64,000 bases of DNA from Streptomyces sp. CBMA291 (lineage in GTDB: Bacteria; Actinomycetota; Actinomycetes; Streptomycetales; Streptomycetaceae): the NCBI RefSeq assembly GCF_014596525.1, contig NZ_MSJP01000013.1, positions 40,060 through 104,059 of the forward strand, in the 5' to 3' direction. The notes beneath the pieces are model-generated. The model saw only the letters and a program-made list of their open reading frames with translations, was not told where the DNA came from and made no database searches. The position numbers were made by a program, and so were the translations under genes. Below, piece after piece: positions 1 to 22,876 of this stretch. Position 1 is the stretch's first letter, and every line of letters starts with the position of its first letter.

Positions 1-1
1 G

Positions 2-12265
<12,264 letters not shown>

Positions 12266-12322
12266 CCACGCCGGCACCGCCCACCCCGACCGCCCATCCC
12301 GACACCGCCCACCTCGACCGCC

Positions 12323-12365
12323 CGGTCGGGCCGACCCCGACCGATCACCCCGGTCGGCCCGACCG
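12323..12365 (+). terminator. Inverted repeat between PKS and flavin reductase genes
   Basis: Perfect 14-bp arms (12323-12336 and 12352-12365) enclose a 15-nt loop in the C-rich 254-bp gap after the PKS stop. No T-run follows, so this may be a terminator, an attenuator or an mRNA 3'-end stabiliser. Confidence 0.5.
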
Positions 12366-12519
12366 CACCTCCCCGAACACCCCCCCCACCACCCCGACTG
12401 GACTACCCCGGCCGGCCGGCGAGGACGCCGACCGGCACCCCCCCAGGCGGTTCGACCCGACGGGCGCGGCCCCCGCACGGCCGCGTCCGTCCCCCGCCCC
12501 ACCTCCGAAGGGTTCAGCC

Positions 12520-13050
12520 ATGCACTCCATGTCCGTCCAGGAAACCGTCGACCGGGCGCCCGCGCCGGATGCGCTGCGCGAGGTGATGGCCGGCTTCGCC
12601 ACCGGGGTGATCGTGCTCAGCGTCGGCGGCACGCACATCCACGGCATGACCGCCAACGCCTTCAGCTCGGTCTCGCTCGACCCGCCGACCGTCCTGTGCT
12701 GCGTCGCGCACGACGCGGTCATGCACCAGGCCATCCGCTCCGCCGGACACTTCGGCGTCTCCGTCCTCGGCGCCGGGCAGGAGCGGCTGGCCCGCTACTT
12801 CGCCGACAAGAAGCGGCCCCTGGGACCCGAGCAGTTCGACGGCCTCGACTGGACCGAGGGCCCCGCCACCGGGGCTCCGCTGCTCCGGGGCGCCACGGCC
12901 TGGCTGGAATGCGAACTGTCCGACTCCCACGAGGCGGGGGACCACTCGATCTTCATCGGCGGCGTGGTCGCCGCCGAGCGCGCCGAGGAACGGTCGGGAC
13001 TGCTGTTCTTCGACGGCCGGTTCAGTTCGATCGAGTCGGAGCGGTCATGA
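12520..13050 (+). CDS. Flavin reductase of two-component monooxygenase type
   Basis: This 176-residue protein matches the flavin-reductase-like FMN-binding fold (HpaC/HsaB/ActVB type). It begins with the typical LREVMAGFATGVIVL segment and continues with the GMTANAFSSVSLDPP flavin-binding stretch. Such enzymes use NAD(P)H to reduce free FMN or FAD and pass it to a separate oxygenase. The natural partner here is the acyl-CoA-dehydrogenase-fold monooxygenase at 28410, since no other reduced-flavin user is seen. An AAGGG Shine-Dalgarno sequence precedes the ATG. A second ATG three codons later is also possible. The stop overlaps the next gene's start (ATGA), so the two are probably translationally coupled. 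Confidence 0.9.
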   Translation: MHSMSVQETVDRAPAPDALREVMAGFATGVIVLSVGGTHIHGMTANAFSSVSLDPPTVLCCVAHDAVMHQAIRSAGHFGVSVLGAGQERLARYFADKKRPLGPEQFDGLDWTEGPATGAPLLRGATAWLECELSDSHEAGDHSIFIGGVVAAERAEERSGLLFFDGRFSSIESERS

Positions 13051-13547
13051 CCGGAAGGGATGACGGGGTCGTGACCGTGGACACCGTCGTCGGGCGCCTG
13101 TTCGTCGAGGCGCTCAACGCGGGCCTCGCCAGGGCGCGCGAGACCTCGGCGGTCTCCACCGGCGGCTCCCGTACGACGACCGCCCCCCGTCCGGCCGCCG
13201 ACCCGTTCGCCACCGCCGTACTGGGCTCCTTCGACACGGCGCTGCCCGCCGTGCTCCCCACCCGGGACCGTCGGGACATCGGTCTCCAGACGGCGATGCG
13301 GCGACGGGCGCGGCAGGTCGTGGCCGCGGCCCTCGCCGCCGCCCGGCGCTCGGCCCCGCCCTCGCTCCTGCCGGTGGAGCCGAGCGAGCTGGCCCTGATG
13401 CACGAGAGGCTGGTGCGCACCCTGCTCCTTGAGTGCGCGGCCCTGACGGTCTGCGACACCCGGCGCTTCCCGGCCGGGACGGTGCCCCCGGCCGACCTGG
13501 TGAGGGAGCTGGGCCGCTCGCTGCGCACCTCCCGCCGCCCCGCCTGA
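13047..13547 (+). CDS. Hypothetical protein coupled to the flavin reductase gene
   Basis: This 166-residue protein starts at the ATG that overlaps the flavin reductase stop, an arrangement typical of translational coupling. It is rich in Ala and Arg, with two likely helical stretches in the second half (around TAMRRRARQVVAAALAAARR and LMHERLVRTLLLECAAL). I see no signal peptide, transmembrane segment or familiar motif, and I do not recognise the family. The coupling suggests it belongs to the biosynthetic cluster. A strong hairpin just after the stop ends this transcription unit. Confidence 0.65.
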   Translation: MTGRDDGVVTVDTVVGRLFVEALNAGLARARETSAVSTGGSRTTTAPRPAADPFATAVLGSFDTALPAVLPTRDRRDIGLQTAMRRRARQVVAAALAAARRSAPPSLLPVEPSELALMHERLVRTLLLECAALTVCDTRRFPAGTVPPADLVRELGRSLRTSRRPA

Positions 13548-13571
13548 GCGGCGGCGACGGCACGACGAAAA

Positions 13572-13620
13572 GCCGTGTGGCCGGTCGTACGGACTCTCTC
13601 CGTACGACCGGCCACACGGC
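13572..13620. terminator. Bidirectional terminator between convergent genes
   Basis: Perfect 21-bp inverted repeat (13572-13592 and 13600-13620) with a 7-nt loop. An A-run on the left flank becomes a T-run for leftward transcription. It separates the + strand operon ending at 13547 from the - strand TetR gene. Confidence 0.9.
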
Positions 13621-13665
13621 GTTGTCGTGGACCCCGCGCGCCCGCCGTCCCCGGGGCACGGTCCA

Positions 13666-13726
13666 GGCCGTCTCCTCCGGATCCTGCCCGACCCGTGTCG
13701 TCCGGCAGGATCCGAAAGACACGGCC
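13666..13726 (-). terminator. Hairpin at the 3' end of the TetR gene
   Basis: An 11-bp core inverted repeat (13678-13688 and 13704-13714) is extended by outer pairing (13666-13670 with 13722-13726). It abuts the stop codon of the leftward TetR gene. Confidence 0.65.
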
Positions 13727-14346
13727 TAGCGGTACGTGGAGACCAGACGGGACAGATGGACACCGGCCACTTCGAGCGGCCGACTGCTGCGGGAGACCTG
13801 GGCGGCCAGTTCGGCACCCTCCAGGGTGCTGATCACCGTGTGCGCCAGGTCGCGGGCGTCGCTCTCGACGAAGCCCGATTCCAGGAGCCGGTCGAAGACC
13901 ACACCACGCCAGCGGGCGAAGGCGTCCGCCGCGGCCGACTGGATGTCGGGGAGACGGCCGACGGTGCCCAGCGCGGTGGTCGTGATCGGACAGCCGTCGA
14001 GCCAGTCCGACTGCCGCAAGTTGTCGGCCAGGCTGCGGCAGAGCAGCCCGACGGCGCGGACCGGGTCCGGGTCGCTGTACAGTGCGTCCCGTAGCTGCTC
14101 CACGAACTCCTGGTCCCCGCGGCTGATGGCCGCGAGAGCGAGTTCCTGCTTGCCGCCGGGGAAGAAGTGGTAGACGGAGCCGAGAGTGGCCTGGGCCTCC
14201 TGCGAGATCTGTTTGATTCCCGTGCCGTCGTAGCCCTGCCGCTGCATGAGCCGTGACGCCGCCCTGATGATGCGCTCGCGGGTCGCGGGCACGGGCTCCG
14301 GGGTGGCTGCCGATCGATCGGGGTCGTCCGGTGGCTTCATATTCAC
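13726..14346 (-). CDS. TetR/AcrR family transcriptional regulator
   Basis: This 206-residue protein has an N-terminal TetR helix-turn-helix (about residues 22-70: RERIIRAASRLMQRQGYDGTGIKQIS, then LGSVYHFFPGGKQEL). The effector domain resembles the LmrA/YxaF-like C-terminal type (GCPITTTAL). It sits downstream of the amine oxidase gene on the same strand but has its own 161-bp upstream region. That region carries a TAGAGCGTTC sequence that also occurs before the imine reductase gene at 31476, so I infer autoregulation plus control of the imine reductase. The ligand might be the cyclic imine product or an intermediate. The TetR assignment is secure; target and ligand are inference. Confidence 0.92.
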   Translation of the reverse strand: MNMKPPDDPDRSAATPEPVPATRERIIRAASRLMQRQGYDGTGIKQISQEAQATLGSVYHFFPGGKQELALAAISRGDQEFVEQLRDALYSDPDPVRAVGLLCRSLADNLRQSDWLDGCPITTTALGTVGRLPDIQSAAADAFARWRGVVFDRLLESGFVESDARDLAHTVISTLEGAELAAQVSRSSRPLEVAGVHLSRLVSTYR

Positions 14347-14353
14347 CCAGCCC

Positions 14354-14380
14354 AGATTACCAGTAGAGCGTTCTTTTCAG
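14354..14380 (-). promoter_or_regulatory. Candidate tetR promoter with operator TAGAGCGTTC
   Basis: Reading leftward, a TAATCT -10-like box (14354-14359) follows a weak CTGAAA -35-like box (14375-14380) with 15 nt between. The sequence TAGAGCGTTC (14364-14373 on the + strand) sits between them, a good place for a repressor. The same 10-mer core recurs twice before the imine reductase gene. Confidence 0.5.
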
Positions 14381-14507
14381 ACGTAGCGGTCAGGCCGATT
14401 TCCATACGGACGTGACCGTCGTATTGGATCGGGCCGACTTCCCCCACGGCCCTGACCGCGCCACCCCGGGAACCGTACGCCGTCCCGATCGGGACCGGCC
14501 GTATCGG

Positions 14508-15947
14508 TCAGACGAGGGCAGCCGCCTTCTGCGCCGCGGAAAGGCCCGTCTCCAGAGCGCCCTCGATGAAGGCGCCGCTCCAGCCGGAGGCTATGTCGGA
14601 GCCGGCGAACACCACCCGGCCTTGCGGCTGCTGGAGCGCCGGGAGCTGGCGCAGCAGCTGGCTCGGCCGCCGCAGCCCCCACCCGCCGCGAGACCAGACG
14701 TCGGTGCCCCACTGCTGCGCGCGGTAGGTGACGATCGTGGCGCCCGGTATGTAGGCCTGTACGGCGTTCTGCACCGCCGTCTGGTCCGCCACGTTCAGGG
14801 ACGAACCGGCGAACCCGACCATCAGCCGTCCGCCGCCGGGCAGCTGCTGCTGCGGTATCAGCAGCGGCAGGGCGGAGTTCTCGGTGCCCTGCGCGTAGAC
14901 CGCGTCCACGTTCCCGCTCAGGTGTATCCAGAGCTTCGTGGCCAGGGAGACGCCCACGCCCTCCATGGTCGCCGCCACGTGCGCGGTCGGCAGACCCGGG
15001 TTGAACTGGATCGCCTTCCACACGTTCACCGGCGTCGCCACCACGACGGCGCGCGCGCTCAGGACCTGGCCGCCGTTCAGCTGCACCTGGACCCCGGTCG
15101 CCGTGCTGGTCACGGAGGTGACCGGCGAGGACAGCATCAGGTTGATACCGGGAGTGGCCAGCATCTTGTCGAGCAGCTCCGTCATGCCGCCGGTCGGCTT
15201 GAACGCGGTCTGCTTCTCCCAGCCGTCCATGGTCCAGCCGCCCAGGGCCCACCACTGCGCCATCGACGTCATGGCGCGGATGCCGTTCTGGTTGCCGGTG
15301 TAGGCGGTGAAGTATCCGGCCAGCCACCGCTTGTCGAGCGTGGACATCGACAGCTGGGCGAGACGGCCGGAGAACGACAGCAAGTCCTGCTGCTGGAGGA
15401 GGTCCGCCCGGTACAGCGGGTCGTGCGGGTGGGCGAAGTACGTCTCCGAACCGGCGTAGAACTGCGAGAAGAGCGTACCCAGGTGCGTGTTGGCGTCCGC
15501 CGGGCTGAGCGCCTGGAAGCCGTTGGTGCCCGGCATGATCGACTGGGTCGGCACCACGTCGCCCACATTGCTCAGGCCGTAGCGCTGCATCTCCTGGGCC
15601 ACCAGCTGGTGGTCGGGGCTCAGCCAGCCGCCGCCCAGCTCGATCCGCGCCCCGGACATCGTGTCGGTCCATATGCGCCCGCCTATGCGGTTACGCGCCT
15701 CGACGACCGTCACGTTCAGGCCCTGGGCGGCCAGTTCACGGGCGGCGATGCCGCCGGCGTACCCCGCGCCGATCACGATCACGTCGGGCGCGGGGGTCCT
15801 GGCCGCGGCGTGCGCGGGGGCGGCGGTGAACGGAAGCGTTCCGACCGCTCCGGCCAGTGCGGTGGAGCCCGCCGCCTTGAGGAACAGACGGCGTCCGGGC
15901 GCCTCGTCGGTGCTGTGCCGAGGTGCGGAAACAGGACGTGAACTCAT
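14508..15947 (-). CDS. Tat-exported flavin monoamine oxidase
   Basis: The protein is about 479 residues. The N-terminus carries a twin-arginine signal (RRLFLK at residues 19-24, a hydrophobic stretch, then cleavage near AHA-A at 45-48). A GxGxxG FAD-binding motif (residues 60-65) and the GGRIWT segment of flavin amine oxidases follow. The family oxidises primary or secondary amines to imines, passing electrons to oxygen and forming H2O2. The ATG at 15947 is preferred because AGAAGG (15955-15960) lies 7 nt upstream; a GTG at 15968 would add seven residues without a good Shine-Dalgarno. An exported oxidase inside a cluster that also has a cytosolic imine reductase suggests oxidation of the alkaloid after export, but its substrate is not shown by sequence. 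Confidence 0.92.
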   Translation of the reverse strand: MSSRPVSAPRHSTDEAPGRRLFLKAAGSTALAGAVGTLPFTAAPAHAAARTPAPDVIVIGAGYAGGIAARELAAQGLNVTVVEARNRIGGRIWTDTMSGARIELGGGWLSPDHQLVAQEMQRYGLSNVGDVVPTQSIMPGTNGFQALSPADANTHLGTLFSQFYAGSETYFAHPHDPLYRADLLQQQDLLSFSGRLAQLSMSTLDKRWLAGYFTAYTGNQNGIRAMTSMAQWWALGGWTMDGWEKQTAFKPTGGMTELLDKMLATPGINLMLSSPVTSVTSTATGVQVQLNGGQVLSARAVVVATPVNVWKAIQFNPGLPTAHVAATMEGVGVSLATKLWIHLSGNVDAVYAQGTENSALPLLIPQQQLPGGGRLMVGFAGSSLNVADQTAVQNAVQAYIPGATIVTYRAQQWGTDVWSRGGWGLRRPSQLLRQLPALQQPQGRVVFAGSDIASGWSGAFIEGALETGLSAAQKAAALV

Positions 15948-16182
15948 CGGCGAACCTTCTTTTTTCACGGATCGACCGCTTATGAAGCAGCGGAATGTGG
16001 CTCGTTTCGGCCAGGTGACAGCTAAGCGGATGGGTGGCCGAAATCGGTCACCGCGCGGTAATCGGATGGTTTACATCCGTCCCCGGCGGGGAAGTGGGGG
16101 CTTCCCTTCCGGGCCTCCGGCCCAGCGCCGCGAAGCCCTCCCGGCCGGTCCGCGCCGACCGACCGGACCGGCTCGCACGACA

Positions 16183-16218
16183 AGGCCGGCCGGCGCCCTC
16201 CTGGGCGCCGGCCGGCCT
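16183..16218. terminator. Terminator downstream of the reductase-ended PKS gene
   Basis: Perfect 15-bp inverted repeat (16183-16197 and 16204-16218) with a 6-nt loop, 34 bp beyond the leftward PKS stop. The rest of the 15948-16251 gap would hold the amine oxidase promoter; I see only weak -10-like sequence (CATAAG on the - strand near 15980). Confidence 0.85.
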
Positions 16219-16251
16219 GATCACGGGTCACACGGGTGGTACGAAGGACCG

Positions 16252-19200
16252 TCAGGGAGCGGGGAAGTGCTCCGTCCGCACGAAGTACCGCACGTACCGG
16301 GCGAACAACTCCTCGTCGACCGGCGGGCAGACGATCCCGCTGCCGCTCAGCGCGGTCTCGGTCTCCGTGGTGTCCATCGGCGGATAGAACCGGTCGGTGT
16401 CGCCGGTCATCATCTCGAAGGCGTGCAGCAGCGGCAGCATCGCGTTGCCCCGGTCCCGCTGGACCCGTTCGCGCCACTCGTCCCAGCCGGTCTCCTCCAG
16501 TGTGTAGCCCAGCGCCCGCAGCCGCCGCACGCACTCGCGCAGACTCACCGAACTGGCGTTGAACAGCTGGAAGGTGCCGCCCGCGGACTCCGGCCGGCCC
16601 GAGACGCGCACGATCGCCGCGCTCACGTAGTCCACCGGCAGCAGATGGAAGCGCCCGTCCACGTCGGCGGGCACCGCGCCCGCTTGGATCAGGCCCTTCA
16701 TGCTCAGCCACACGAAGTCGTTCGTCTGGCAGGCCCCGTTGACCTGGTCGCCCGAGACGACGTCGACCCGGTAGACCGAGACCGGCAGACCGCGCTCCAC
16801 CGCCTTCGCGATCAACTGCTCCGCGACCCACTTGCTCTGGAGGTAGCCGCTGGGCAGCCGCTCGGCGGGACCCGTCGGATCGGACACCGCGAGCGGCCGT
16901 CCGCCCGGTGCCGCGTCGGCGAACACCCCGACGGTGGACACGTAGTGCACGGGCACACTGCGATGGCGCGCGGCCAGCCGCAGAACCTCCTCGGTGCCCC
17001 GCACGTTGGCCGCGCGCAGCTCCTCGTAGGGATGCAGCCAGTGCACCCGCGCGCCGTTGTGGTAGACCACGTCCACCGTGGCGGCCAGCGCGTCGAACTC
17101 CTCCTCGGACAGTCCCAGCCGAGGCAGCGCGAGATCGCCGACCACCACCGCGAGCCGGTCCGGGTCGACCTCCTCCCACACTCCGTACCGCTCCAGGTTC
17201 TCCCGCAGCCGCTCCCGCGCGGCGCTCGCGTCGGCCGCCCGCACCAGGCAGCTCACCGTCGCCCCGGTGGTGCGCATCAGCTCGCGCACCAGGAACGCGC
17301 CGAGGAAGCCGGTCGCCCCGGTCAGCAGTACCCGCTCCGGATCGGTCGCGCACCGCACCACCTCGGACGCCGGGCGCACGTCCTCGGCCAGCACCGTCTC
17401 GGCGGCGAAGTCGACGGTCCGGGATCCGGCCGGGGCCTCCGCTCCGTCCGTCGTCAGCGCGGTCACCAGATGGGCGGCGAGGGCCGCCGGAGTGGGGTGG
17501 TCGAAGGCCAGGGTGGCGGGCAGCCGCACCCCGACGAGGGCGCCGACACGGTTGCGCAGCTCCACGGCGGTGAGCGAGTCGAACCCCAGTTGCTGGAAGG
17601 AGCGGTCCTCCGCGATCCCCTCCGCGCCGCCGTGCCCGAGGACCCCGGCGACCTCCGCCTTCACCGCCTCGACGACGATCCGCAACCGCTCGTCGCCGGC
17701 GAGCCCGGCGAGCCGCTTCGCCAGCGGCTCGGCCGCCTGCGTGTCCTGGGCGGCCCGGCGGCGCGTGGTGCGGACGAGCTCCCGGAACAACGGCGGAACC
17801 TGAGGCTGTTCGCGTACGGCGGCCAGGTCGAGCGGCGAGGCGACCAGGGCCGGACGGCCGAGACCGAGTGCCAGATCGAGCACGGCCGGACCCGACGCCT
17901 CCGACAGCGGGAGGAAGCCGCCCCGGGCGATGCGCCGCAGGTCCCGCTCGCTCAGATCGGCGGACATGCCGCCGTCCTGGGTCCACAGACCCCACGCGAC
18001 CGAGGTGGCGGGCAGCCCGAGGACCGCCCGCTTCTCGGCGAGACCGTCGAGGAAGGAGTTGGCGGCCGCGTACGTGGACTGCCCCGGGCCGCCGACGAGC
18101 GCCGCGACCGAGGAGAACAGCACGAACGCCGCGAGGTCCGTCCCCGCCGTCAGCTCGTGCAGATGCCAGGCGGCGTCGGCCTTCGCACGGAACACGTCCG
18201 CGAGCCGCTCCGGCGTCTGGGAACCGATCAGGCCGTCGTCGCGCACACCGGCCAGATGGATCACGGCCGTCAGCGGATGCTCGGCCGGTACGCCCGCCAG
18301 CAGCGCGGCCACGTCCGCCCGGTCGCCCACGTCGCACACCTCGATGGCGACCTGCGCCCCCGACTCCTTCAGCTCGGCGACGAGTTCGCTCGCTCCGGGC
18401 GCCTGCTCACCACGCCGACTGGCCAGCAGAAGCTGCCGCACCCCGTGCCGACGGACCAGATGCCGGGCGAACAGCGCGCCGAGCGAGCCGGTGCCACCGG
18501 TGATGAGCACGGTGCCATGGGGGCCGATCTTCGGAGCGGGGGCGGTCGGTGCGGCCGGTGGAGCCAGAGTGGTCGAAGCGCTCGGTGTGGCCGGTGTGGC
18601 CGAAGCCGGTACGGCCGGAGAACCCGGTGCGGTCACGGGACCCGAGGCCACCGAAGCAGGCCTCAAGCGAGGAACATGCGTCCGCCCCTCCCGTACCGCC
18701 GCCTGCGGCTCGTCCAGGCCCCACACCGTCTCCACGGCCGCCGTCGGATCGTCCTCGTCGGTGTCGACGAGCAGGACCCGGCCCGGCGCCTCCGACTGGG
18801 CCGACCGCAGCAGTCCCCAGACCGCCCGTACGCCGGGATCGCACACGTCCTCGTCCCGCACCCGGACCGCGTCGCGCGTCACGACCACCAGGGGTACGTC
18901 CGAGAGCCGCTCCTCCGCGAGGTGGCGCCGCACCGTCTCAAGGACCTCGCCCGCCGCCCGGTGCACCGCCGCCATGTCCTCGGCGCGCGGCGGCCGGTGG
19001 ACGAGCACCAGGGCGTCCAGGGGAGTGCCCGCGAGCGCGTCTGCCGCCTCCTCGACCTCGGCGAACCGGGGCCCCGGCAGCCCCTGGGGCGCATCGCCGA
19101 GCAGGCCCCAGCGCACCGGCCGGCCGGACGGCACGCCGGGCAGGGCGGTCCAGCCGACCTCGAAGAGACTGTCGGCGGGCCTGGCCGCCGCCTCGGCGAT

Positions 19201-22200
19201 CTCGCCCGGCGCCAGCGGACGCACGGTGACGGAGTCGACCGAGGCGACGGGCAGCCCCGCCCGGTCGGTCAGCGCCAGCGAGGCCGTCCCGTCACCGGTC
19301 ACGGCGAGCCGGGCCCGTACGGCACCGGCCCCGTGCGCCAGCAGCCGTACGCCCTGCCATCGCGTCACGGTCCCCGGCCCGGCTTCCGGCCCGTCGTGCG
19401 CGAGCGTGCGCCCGGCGTGCAGGGCGGCGTCGAGCAGCGCAGGATGCAGCAGGTACTCCGCCGCCGCCGAGGGCTCGGGCAACGCGGCCTCGGCGAACAC
19501 GGCTTCGGCGTTCCGCCAGACCGCGCTCACCTCCTGGTACACCGGCCCGTACCACTCGTCGCCCGGTGCGAGGAGCACCCTGGCGTCCGCCGGGTCGACG
19601 CGCTCGGCGCCGGTCGGAGGCCAGGTCGCGGAGGTCGCGGAGGTCTCGGCGGGGCCGGGCGGGCGCGTGCCGAGCCGCCCGTGGGCGTATCGCGTCCACG
19701 GCACGTCGGCACCGTCGGGCCGGGCGTGCACGGTCACGGCGCGTCCGTCCGGCCGCTCGCCGCCCACCCGGACCTGCACCTGGAGTCCCGAACCCGTGGG
19801 CAGGACGAGGGGCGGTGCGGTCTCCAGCTCCTCCAGGACGGTGCAGCCCACCTCGTCACCCGCGCGGACCGCGAGTTCCACGAGCACCGACGACGGCAGC
19901 ACCTCGGCCCCCTCCACGAGGTGGCGGGCCGGCCAGGGGCGTACGTGCGGCGAGAGACGGCCGGTGAACAGCACCTCGTCGGAGCCCGCCGGTCGCACCG
20001 CGGCGCCCAGGAGCGGGTGTCCGCCGGGGTGCAGCCCCAGTCCCGCCGCGTCCTGTCCGTTCTGTGCCTGCGGCTCCACCCAGTAGCGGCGGCGCTCGAA
20101 GGCGTACGTGGGCAGGGTCGTGCGCCGGGCCCCGGTGCCCGCGAAGAACGCCGCCCAGTCCACCGGCACGCCCCGGTTGTGGAGCCGGGCCAGGCCCGCG
20201 ACGGCGGTCTCCGCCTCGGCGTGCCCCCGCCGCAGCAGGGACGGTCCGGTCAGACCGTCGTCGGTCTGGGCGGCCAGCGGTACGAGCACCGCGTCCGGGC
20301 CCAGTTCGACCAGGGTGGCGGCGCCCTCGGCACGCAGCGCCCGTACGGCGTCGGCGTAGCGCACCGTGCCGCGCAGCTGCGCGGTCCAGTAGCCGGGGCT
20401 GCGCAGGTCGTCGCCGCGGGCCGGTTCGCCGGTGAGGGTGGAGATCACCGGGATGCGCGGGGCGTGGAAGGTCACGCGTGCGGCCACCGCGCGGAACTCG
20501 TCGAGGACGGCGTCCATGTGCGGGGAGTGGAAGGCGTGGCTGACGTCCAGGAGGCTGGTCCGGTGACCGCGCTCGGCGAGCACGGCGCGGACCTCGGCCG
20601 CCTCCTCGGCGTCCCCGGCGATCACCACGGACGTGGGGCCGTTGACCGCGGCGAGCGCGAGGCCCGGCCGCCCGGCGAGGAGTGCGGTGACTTCCGCCTC
20701 CCCGGCCTGCACCGCCACCATGACGCCGCCGCGCGGCGCGGACTGCATCAGGCGGCCTCGGGCGGCCACCAGCGCCGCCGCGTCCGCCAGGTCGAGGACA
20801 CCCGCCGCGTGGGCGGCGGCCAGCTCGCCCACCGAGTGCCCGGCCACCAGGTCGGGCCGTATCCCGAGGGATTCGAGGAGGCGGTGGAGGGCCACTTCGA
20901 CGGCGAAGAGCGCGGGCTGGGCGGCCTCCGTCTCCGTGAGGCCCCGGCCGTCGCGGATCGTCTCCGCCACCGGTCGCGCGAGATGCGGGTCGAGGGCGGC
21001 GGCCACCTCGTCGAAGGCGGCGGCGAAGGCGGGGAAGGCCTCGTACAACTCCCGCCCCATGCCGACGCGTTGCGATCCCTGGCCGGTGAAGACATAGGCC
21101 AGCCGGCCGTGGCCTCGGCTGTCCCGCAGCAGGCGCGGGTCCTGCCCGCCGGAGGCGAGGGCCGTCAGACCGGCCACCAGGTCCTCGCGGCCGGTCCCGA
21201 CGACGGCGGCGCGGTGGGCGTGGGCGGCGCGGGTGGTGGCGAGCGAGTGGGCGAGGTCGAGATCGCGGGCGGGGTGGGTGTCGAGGTGGGCGAGGAGGCG
21301 TTCGGCCTGGGCGCGCAGGGCCGTCTCGGTCTCGGCGGAGAGCAGCCACGGCAGGACGGGCGGCGCGCTCGCCTCAGTCGCCTGAGCCGTCCCGGTGGTC
21401 CCGGTCGCCTCGGTCTCCTCGCCGGTCGGGGACGCGGGGAGGTCGGGGGCTTGTTCCAGGATCACGTGCGCGTTGGTGCCGCTCACCCCGAAGGCGGAGA
21501 CGGCGGCGCGGCGGGGGCGTCCGGTCTCGGGCCAGTCGCGCTGCTCGGTGAGGAGTTCCACCGCGCCGGAGTCCCAGTCGACCATGGGGGTGGGCTCGTC
21601 GATGTGGAGGGTGCGGGGGAGGACCCCGTGGCGCATGGCCTCCACCATCTTGATCACACCGCCGACCCCGGCCGCCGCGACCGTGTGCCCGATGTTGGAT
21701 TTGAGGGAGCCGAGGTGGAGGGGGTGGGGGGTGGTGCGTTGGCCGTAGGTGTTGAGGAGGGCTTGGGCTTCGATGGGGTCGCCGAGGCGGGTGCCGGTGC
21801 CGTGGGCTTCGACGGCGTCGATGTCGTCGGGGTGGAGTTGTGCGTCGTCGAGTGCTTGGCGGATGACGCGTTCCTGGGCGGGTCCGTTGGGTGCGGTGAG
21901 TCCGTTGCTTGCGCCGTCTTGGTTGACGGCGGATCCTCGGAGGAGGGCGAGGACGGGGTGGCCGTTGCGTTGGGCGTCGCTGAGTCGTTCGAGGACGAGG
22001 ATGCCGACGCCTTCGGACCAGGAGGTGCCGTCGGCGGTGGCGGAGAAGGACTTGATCCGTCCGTCCGGCGCGAGCCCCCGCAACCGCGAGAAGTCGACGA
22101 ATCCGCTCGGCGTCGCCGTCACGGTCGCTCCACCCGCGAGCGCGAGGGTGGATTCGCCGGAACGCAGCGAGCGCGCGGCGAGGTGGAGCGAGACCAGGGA

Positions 22201-22827
22201 CGAGGAGCAGGCGGTGTCCACCGAGACGGCCGGTCCCTCGAAACCGAACGTGTAGGAGAGGCGCCCCGAGGCGACGCTGGACAGCTTGCCGGTGAGCAGA
22301 TGGCCCTCCAGCTCCTGCGGCCCCTCAAGCCCCAGATAGCTCTGCTCGATCACCCCCGCGAACACACCGGTGAGGCTGCCCCGCAGGGTCGCCGGATCGA
22401 TCCCGGCGTCCTCCAGGGCCTCCCATGCCGTTTCGAGGAGCAGCCGCTGCTGCGGGTCCATGGCCTGGGCCTCGCGAGGCGAGATGCCGAAGAACGGCGC
22501 GTCGAACAGGGGCGCGTCGTGCAGGAACCCGGCCTCCTTGGTGTACGTGGTGCCCGGCCGGTCCGGGTCGGGGTCCCAGAGCCGGTCCAGGTCCCAGCCC
22601 CGGTCGGTGGGGAACGGCGAGATGGCGTCGACGCCGTCGGCGACCAGCCGCCACAGATCGTGCCGGGAGGCGACACCGCCGGGAAAACGGCAGGCCATGC
22701 CGACGACGGCGATGGGCTCGCTCGCGCCCTCCTCCAGTTCCGCGATGCGCTGCCGGGCCTTGTGGAGGTCGGCGGTCACCCACTTGAGGTACTCGACGAG
22801 TTTCTTTTCACTGGGCTCGTGGGACAT
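16252..22827 (-). CDS. Type I PKS module with reductive release (docking-KS-AT-DH-KR-ACP-thioester reductase)
   Basis: About 2191 residues. A short N-terminal docking coiled coil ([18 protein letters not shown]) is followed by KS 22720-21450 (ACSSS, EAHGTGT, NIGH), AT 21110-20090 (GHSVG, HAFH: malonyl), DH 20010-19200 (intact [10 protein letters not shown] and LLDAAL), KR 18530-17900 (RDD, TYAAAN), ACP 17740-17450 (LGFDSL) and a C-terminal thioester reductase 17350-16270 with TGATGFLG nucleotide-binding motif and YLQSK (YxxxK) catalytic pair. The reductase releases the chain with NADPH as an aldehyde, or as an alcohol after a second reduction, instead of by a thioesterase. The ATG at 22827 begins the docking helix and has GAGGAG 12 nt upstream; the frame stays open further upstream, where an ATG at 22854 lacks a good ribosome site. 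It lies 50 bp after the preceding PKS gene, in the same operon. This should be the terminal PKS of the line. Confidence 0.96.
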   Translation of the reverse strand: MSHEPSEKKLVEYLKWVTADLHKARQRIAELEEGASEPIAVVGMACRFPGGVASRHDLWRLVADGVDAISPFPTDRGWDLDRLWDPDPDRPGTTYTKEAGFLHDAPLFDAPFFGISPREAQAMDPQQRLLLETAWEALEDAGIDPATLRGSLTGVFAGVIEQSYLGLEGPQELEGHLLTGKLSSVASGRLSYTFGFEGPAVSVDTACSSSLVSLHLAARSLRSGESTLALAGGATVTATPSGFVDFSRLRGLAPDGRIKSFSATADGTSWSEGVGILVLERLSDAQRNGHPVLALLRGSAVNQDGASNGLTAPNGPAQERVIRQALDDAQLHPDDIDAVEAHGTGTRLGDPIEAQALLNTYGQRTTPHPLHLGSLKSNIGHTVAAAGVGGVIKMVEAMRHGVLPRTLHIDEPTPMVDWDSGAVELLTEQRDWPETGRPRRAAVSAFGVSGTNAHVILEQAPDLPASPTGEETEATGTTGTAQATEASAPPVLPWLLSAETETALRAQAERLLAHLDTHPARDLDLAHSLATTRAAHAHRAAVVGTGREDLVAGLTALASGGQDPRLLRDSRGHGRLAYVFTGQGSQRVGMGRELYEAFPAFAAAFDEVAAALDPHLARPVAETIRDGRGLTETEAAQPALFAVEVALHRLLESLGIRPDLVAGHSVGELAAAHAAGVLDLADAAALVAARGRLMQSAPRGGVMVAVQAGEAEVTALLAGRPGLALAAVNGPTSVVIAGDAEEAAEVRAVLAERGHRTSLLDVSHAFHSPHMDAVLDEFRAVAARVTFHAPRIPVISTLTGEPARGDDLRSPGYWTAQLRGTVRYADAVRALRAEGAATLVELGPDAVLVPLAAQTDDGLTGPSLLRRGHAEAETAVAGLARLHNRGVPVDWAAFFAGTGARRTTLPTYAFERRRYWVEPQAQNGQDAAGLGLHPGGHPLLGAAVRPAGSDEVLFTGRLSPHVRPWPARHLVEGAEVLPSSVLVELAVRAGDEVGCTVLEELETAPPLVLPTGSGLQVQVRVGGERPDGRAVTVHARPDGADVPWTRYAHGRLGTRPPGPAETSATSATWPPTGAERVDPADARVLLAPGDEWYGPVYQEVSAVWRNAEAVFAEAALPEPSAAAEYLLHPALLDAALHAGRTLAHDGPEAGPGTVTRWQGVRLLAHGAGAVRARLAVTGDGTASLALTDRAGLPVASVDSVTVRPLAPGEIAEAAARPADSLFEVGWTALPGVPSGRPVRWGLLGDAPQGLPGPRFAEVEEAADALAGTPLDALVLVHRPPRAEDMAAVHRAAGEVLETVRRHLAEERLSDVPLVVVTRDAVRVRDEDVCDPGVRAVWGLLRSAQSEAPGRVLLVDTDEDDPTAAVETVWGLDEPQAAVREGRTHVPRLRPASVASGPVTAPGSPAVPASATPATPSASTTLAPPAAPTAPAPKIGPHGTVLITGGTGSLGALFARHLVRRHGVRQLLLASRRGEQAPGASELVAELKESGAQVAIEVCDVGDRADVAALLAGVPAEHPLTAVIHLAGVRDDGLIGSQTPERLADVFRAKADAAWHLHELTAGTDLAAFVLFSSVAALVGGPGQSTYAAANSFLDGLAEKRAVLGLPATSVAWGLWTQDGGMSADLSERDLRRIARGGFLPLSEASGPAVLDLALGLGRPALVASPLDLAAVREQPQVPPLFRELVRTTRRRAAQDTQAAEPLAKRLAGLAGDERLRIVVEAVKAEVAGVLGHGGAEGIAEDRSFQQLGFDSLTAVELRNRVGALVGVRLPATLAFDHPTPAALAAHLVTALTTDGAEAPAGSRTVDFAAETVLAEDVRPASEVVRCATDPERVLLTGATGFLGAFLVRELMRTTGATVSCLVRAADASAARERLRENLERYGVWEEVDPDRLAVVVGDLALPRLGLSEEEFDALAATVDVVYHNGARVHWLHPYEELRAANVRGTEEVLRLAARHRSVPVHYVSTVGVFADAAPGGRPLAVSDPTGPAERLPSGYLQSKWVAEQLIAKAVERGLPVSVYRVDVVSGDQVNGACQTNDFVWLSMKGLIQAGAVPADVDGRFHLLPVDYVSAAIVRVSGRPESAGGTFQLFNASSVSLRECVRRLRALGYTLEETGWDEWRERVQRDRGNAMLPLLHAFEMMTGDTDRFYPPMDTTETETALSGSGIVCPPVDEELFARYVRYFVRTEHFPAP
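21691..22092 (-). repeat. Near-identical KS tract, copy 1 (pairs with 26000-26401)
   Basis: About 402 bp matches 26000-26401 at every base except one (21839, giving Gln in place of His). Identity drops sharply outside. Reading in the gene's direction, the tract is rich in A-ending codons (GCA, GGA, CAA, GAA), unlike the surrounding PKS sequence, which ends codons almost always in C or G. Confidence 0.85.
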
Positions 22828-22876
22828 GCGTGAACGATTCTCCTCGGCAGACATGGGGGGTGGACTCGGGACGAGG

